DNA from: Trachythela sp. YZ-2020
Lineage: Eukaryota; Cnidaria; Anthozoa; Malacalcyonacea; Clavulariidae
Assembly: GCA_016169945.1 (NCBI GenBank)
Contig: JADLSH010000395.1
Location: 1,436,501-1,500,500 of the forward strand
Length of the DNA: 64,000 nt
Direction: 5' to 3'
The notes below the pieces were generated by a model. The model did not search any database. It had not been told where the DNA came from and worked only from the letters and a program-made list of their open reading frames with translations. Made by a program: the position numbers and the translations under genes. Of the stretch, positions 61,101 through 64,000 are shown piece after piece. Position 1 is the first letter of the stretch, and every line of letters begins with the position of its first letter.

Positions 61101-63625
61101 AAGTGATCTTAAATTCTATTCACTAACCTATCTCGAGAAGAGAGCCATCTTGAACGATCTAGACAAGAATAAAGATTTCATAAACAAATGACAAAATTAA
61201 CAAACATTTGTTTACATCGTTTCTACCCAACACAACTTTGGATAACTGCACGCCTAGTTACTATTGTTCTAGTTTACAATAGCATAAAATGGAACAAAGT
61301 TAGCATTAGAATTATGTGTCAGGGACCGCGGAGCAGGGATGGCTGGGGGCTTTAGCGCCCCCCCCCCCCCATAATACAATCCATAACATATTATACATTA
61401 AACATATTGTAATTTTTCACAACCATAAAGATTTGAAACTGAAGAAAATATTATTATATATACCTCAGCTTAGCTACCTATTAAGGGCTTTTGTTAACGA
61501 TCAGGTGTTGCTTGTTCGAAATCTGGATTGGAAGGCTAGATTGATAAGCTACAAACTGCGGATAGATATTTTCTGAGCGTAGTCTAGATAGGATGATAGG
61601 CGGGTCACAAAGAAGAAGCCATTTCATGATCATTTCATGATTCGTTGCGTAGGTTCGATCGGTAGATTTGGTTGTCAGCTCTGCTTTTCGTTCAACCAAA
61701 TATTTACAAAAAATTATTGACATTGGGCCATTCTATTTAATATGCGCACCCCCTCCCCCCTATTGAGGGGTCTGGATATCCAATGGGGTAGGAGGAGTGT
61801 TTCATCTGAATTTTTCCTAGGGGGTAGCTTGTGTGATTTTCCAAAGTATCCAAGGGGGGGGCGGGGGGGGGCGATATCCTAAAGGGCTACTTACGATATC
61901 CTAAGGGGCAACTTCCCAAAAATCTATCCAAGGGGTTTCCAAATTTTTAAATTTTAATATAGGGGATGCCTATATTAAATGGAATGCTCTTAAACCTTCC
62001 CCCAAAGTGCACAAAATGGCATTTCAGAGACTCCAGATTTCAAAATATTCAGGGGGAGTATGCCCCCATACCCCCTAATGGTCTCACGCCTTCATCATCC
62101 TCGTCCCACTGTAAACTCTGAGATTTTTAGCCCCCTCAATCCAAAAATTGCTCCACGGTCCCTGTGTGTACAAGTAATTCACTCATGTGCATAATTCTAA
62201 TGCACAGATTTATACGTTTGTTTTATTCTACGCTTCCATAAACTGGAACAATAGTAGTAACTACAATTCGGAGCAAAATGACTACAATTTCAAATTGTGT
62301 TCATTTCATGCGTTTAAGATAAAACAGTCCTTGCCTGTTTCCAACCCCCCTCCCCCAAATCAATGTTGTCCAAATGAAATTATGCATTTTTCTGGATACA
62401 AATATAGGAGTACAACATTGAATGGGGGGAGAGGGGGGAAATTATATAACAAAGACGATTATTTCCGATCTTATTGTTAGATATGCAAATTTTGAATGAA
62501 AATATCTCATGCGTCGCGACAATTTTGCTCCGGATTGTAGGTACACGTATGAGAGTTATCCAAACGTTAGCTAATTTCGTCTACCATAGAACAAAGACAC
62601 CAAAGACGCCAAATTACCTGGTAATGGCGGTACCAAATACGATTGTCATCCATAGTAAAACACATCACGTGATCATAGAATGGTTTACTCTTTGGGTGAA
62701 GATTTGGAGTACCAAATATCTAACAACAAAAATTACAGGGAAATACAAATGCACCATATGAGTATAGAAGGTTTATAGAAGATAACCTCGTTCTAGGTCT
62801 GTAAAAACTCAAGTAACTATACCTGTGTAAACATTTCCTTTAACAACAAATTATGTGGAGTGAGATCAAAGCTCTAAAACAGTAAAACTGGGAGTTGAAA
62901 CGTACAGAATTGAAACGTACAGAATTGAAGCGTATATGATTTTATCCAAGTTAAGAGTTATTCCATTCCAATATGCAAAAAAATGATAGAAACACAGTAT
63001 GCAAGAAAATTCCAACACTGTAAGAAAAGGACTTCGCAAATGTTGCTTCATTTGTACAGTACAAATTATTTAGAACCGCAGAGATGTATCAAAGGGAGTT
63101 GAGACACAAGTTCTAACAAGAAGTTAAGAACAACAAAGAATTTTTTTCACTTCTCCTTCCTCCCTTTCCCCTTTTAGGGTCACTTGCGTCCCCCAACCCC
63201 CCAGAGGAGGGAACAATTGGTAACTATATACACCCATGTTATTTCATTTTAACCTTCAGAGTTCTTTAAAATCATAACTCAGAATGTACAAAATCACATT
63301 GCATAATGAAAGAAATGGCATTTCCGAGACAGTTCATTTAAAATGCAGTCTGAGGGTTAAGATTACCAGACCTTACCTTATCAAATGATAATAATGGTCT
63401 TGATCCTTTTAAACAATTTCCAGTTAACTTTAATTCATCCATTGTGTGAACTATATACGACAAATATATTAACAAAAATTAACAAAACTTAATAAACCAT
63501 TTGTAAATAAACAATTTATTGATCTTGAAAAACATGTTTGGAACTGATGAAATCTGATGAAGGTAAGTTCCCTACCGTTTTCAACAAGAAATTTAGCTGA
63601 CGGTCCATGAGGAGTGCATGATAAC
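52168..63625 (-). CDS. BRIX1: Ribosome biogenesis protein BRX1, 3' seven exons (partial)
   Basis: Exons, high to low: 63625-63576, 63450-63377, 62873-62823, 62719-62618, 61158-61128, 52791-52697, 52341-52168 (stop at 52168-52170). They join in frame to follow the Brix domain: WLSCTPHGPSAKFLVEN, HTMDELKLTGNCLKGSRPLL, TPHNLLLKEMFTQ, FGTPNLHPKSKPFYDHV, DDNRIWYRHYQ, IVQDGSLLEIG, PRFVLNLVRIFEGSFGG, TLYENPHYVSP, then the basic tail after HRRML. The W codon is split at the 63625 acceptor. Each block aligns with human BRIX1 (e.g. APHGPSAKFLVQ). The protein acts in the nucleolus in 60S subunit assembly. N-terminal exons lie beyond 64000. The 8.3-kb intron 52792-61127 holds a dead LINE and several MITEs. 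Confidence 0.93.
53000..55012. other. Part of the large BRIX1 intron, AT-rich
   Basis: No exon recognised. Contains (ta)n runs (52818-52836, 53690-53705, 53995-54010) and an inverted pair of cttcgacgtttcgag-type motifs at about 54563-54590 and 54635-54672, also seen near 13017-13045. Confidence 0.5.
55013..55455. mobile_element. hAT-like MITE containing a 21-bp minisatellite
   Basis: Ends CAGGGGTGGCGCCAGGGGG and, inverted, CCCCCTAGCGCCACCACTG (two mismatches). The perfect 8-bp direct repeat CTTATGGA lies at 55005-55012 and 55456-55463. About nine copies of a 21-bp unit (gagggggctagggtccccga plus t or c) fill 55030-55200; frames through it are repeat translations. Confidence 0.9.
55030..55200. 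repeat. 21-bp minisatellite
   Basis: Near-identical tandem copies within the hAT-like element; the last two differ by one base (cgatg to cgacg). Confidence 0.95.
56634..58895 (+). pseudogene. Dead non-LTR retrotransposon (endonuclease end, reverse transcriptase)
   Basis: Fragments in order: endonuclease end (TVIYPSTSSGHTENV; then LPPLGKSDHN at about 56790), linker, and reverse transcriptase: SPGPDIIPNKIL, DDLRPISLTPQISKVMEGF, FFVDFKKGFDLVDH (motif A), GLPQGTKLGPLLFAVLVNS, KFVDDTTALE (motif C), then PYFKLLGVWLTNNLSWDIHV, ending RLKNFVTIKYS. Frame changes near 57443, 57870 and 57985, a deletion in the endonuclease, and an insertion at 58166-58272 show it is inactive. Motif content is CR1/Jockey-like; the clade was not resolved. 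It lies on the plus strand within the large BRIX1 intron. Confidence 0.9.
58166..58272. repeat. Short insertion with (tagg)n inside the retrotransposon
   Basis: The reverse transcriptase reading (SDYAN ... MRLNPKKCKEM) is split by about 107 bp beginning with six taggs and continuing with aactttattttactacgct and ggggggcgtagc. This could be the tail of another retroelement inserted in the LINE. Confidence 0.6.
58896..60659. other. BRIX1 intron sequence without recognised features
   Basis: A possible LINE 3' tail ends near 59080 (aataaactaatgataaaaaaa). Beyond it, only short open frames and a ccgtggtccctg terminus at 60052-60064 resembling the ends of 61320-62164. Confidence 0.4.
60660..60988. 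mobile_element. hAT-like MITE with perfect 8-bp TSD
   Basis: Ends CAAGGATGGAT / ATCCATCCTTG, flanked by CGCTGAGT at 60652-60659 and 60989-60996. The interior contains a local duplication of gccatgctttacgaccagcg. No transposase. Confidence 0.88.
61320..62164. mobile_element. Candidate element with CAGGGACC ends
   Basis: Inverted ends CAGGGACCGCGGAGCA / TGCTCCACGGTCCCTG with one mismatch, GC-homopolymer-rich interior and ggcatttcagagactcc near the right end. No clear TSD was found. It lies in the BRIX1 intron between exons 62719-62618 and 61158-61128. Confidence 0.6.
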
Positions 63626-64000
63626 CTAAAATAATATGAGAATATGATGAGACAATTCTGTATTACCTTAAAGATGACGTGCATAAAGAATTGATTTGAA
63701 AAGTGCATCAAATTAGCATTCGATTTCATATACCTTACAGAGATTATTCCAGTTTGTTTAAAACTCATTAAATAACTTATAATACATTAATTAAACCTAC
63801 TTGTTATTATTATTCTATTATTATCACAATACTTCAACAGGAGCCTAACACGTCTAGGCGATTATAGTATGGTATCATCATTTGAATTTAATTCTATATG
63901 CACTAGTTGATGATATACTGTACTTTTCAACATGGTGCAGGCATTTTATGTGGGTCTCCACTACCTTGCTCCCCCCCCCCCTCCCCATAGAAAACGTGCC
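63626..64000. other. BRIX1 intron at the right edge
   Basis: No donor in the phase needed to precede the 63625 acceptor (an exon ending in TG of the Trp codon) was recognised, so the preceding exons are probably outside the window. Confidence 0.5.

Overview
The window is AT-rich animal nuclear DNA. Genes are split into small exons with GT-AG introns, there are no operons, and the space between is filled with non-autonomous DNA transposons, SINE-like tRNA-derived repeats and broken non-LTR retrotransposons. Gene content (LDL-receptor family, FIH-type JmjC hydroxylase, prolyl-4-hydroxylase alpha N-domain, Mab-21/cGAS-like protein, Brix-domain ribosome biogenesis factor) fits an invertebrate metazoan. 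A cnidarian or other aquatic invertebrate is my guess, but the sequence does not prove the lineage.

Layout. 1-2676 (+): 3' end of an unrecognised gene whose first visible exon is an acidic 144-bp tandem repeat. 2677-7469: transposon-rich intergenic DNA, including one hAT-type element nested in another. 7470-16098 (+): complete seven-exon FIH-like JmjC hydroxylase with a predicted signal peptide (394 aa). 18066-20506 (+): complete three-exon cGAS-like/Mab-21 protein (481 aa) with all catalytic acidic residues in place. 21395-23914: CACTA-ended element loaded with tRNA-like tandem repeats. 26627-28066 (+): single-exon disordered protein of unknown function. 29388-30505 (+): N-terminal part of a prolyl-4-hydroxylase alpha-like gene that appears to decay in its second exon. 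33687-44039 (-): complete 19-exon LDL-receptor-family gene (928 aa; eight LDLa, EGF pair, YWTD propeller, EGF, Ser/Thr stalk, TM). 44040-52167: intergenic DNA with diverged duplications and a LINE fragment. 52168-63625 and beyond (-): BRIX1, seven exons visible, 5' exons off the right edge, with an 8.3-kb intron holding a dead LINE and hAT MITEs.

The genes look functionally independent. Two belong to enzyme families that use 2-oxoglutarate and oxygen (FIH-like and P4HA-like), and the cGAS-like gene points to innate immunity, but nothing in the sequence links them in one pathway. All exon joins below were made by eye from splice consensus, reading phase and family similarity; phases are consistent throughout each recognised gene. 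The most distinctive biology is the cGAS-like receptor candidate, the apparently secretory FIH-like enzyme, and several well-delimited miniature transposons with intact target-site duplications (TSDs).
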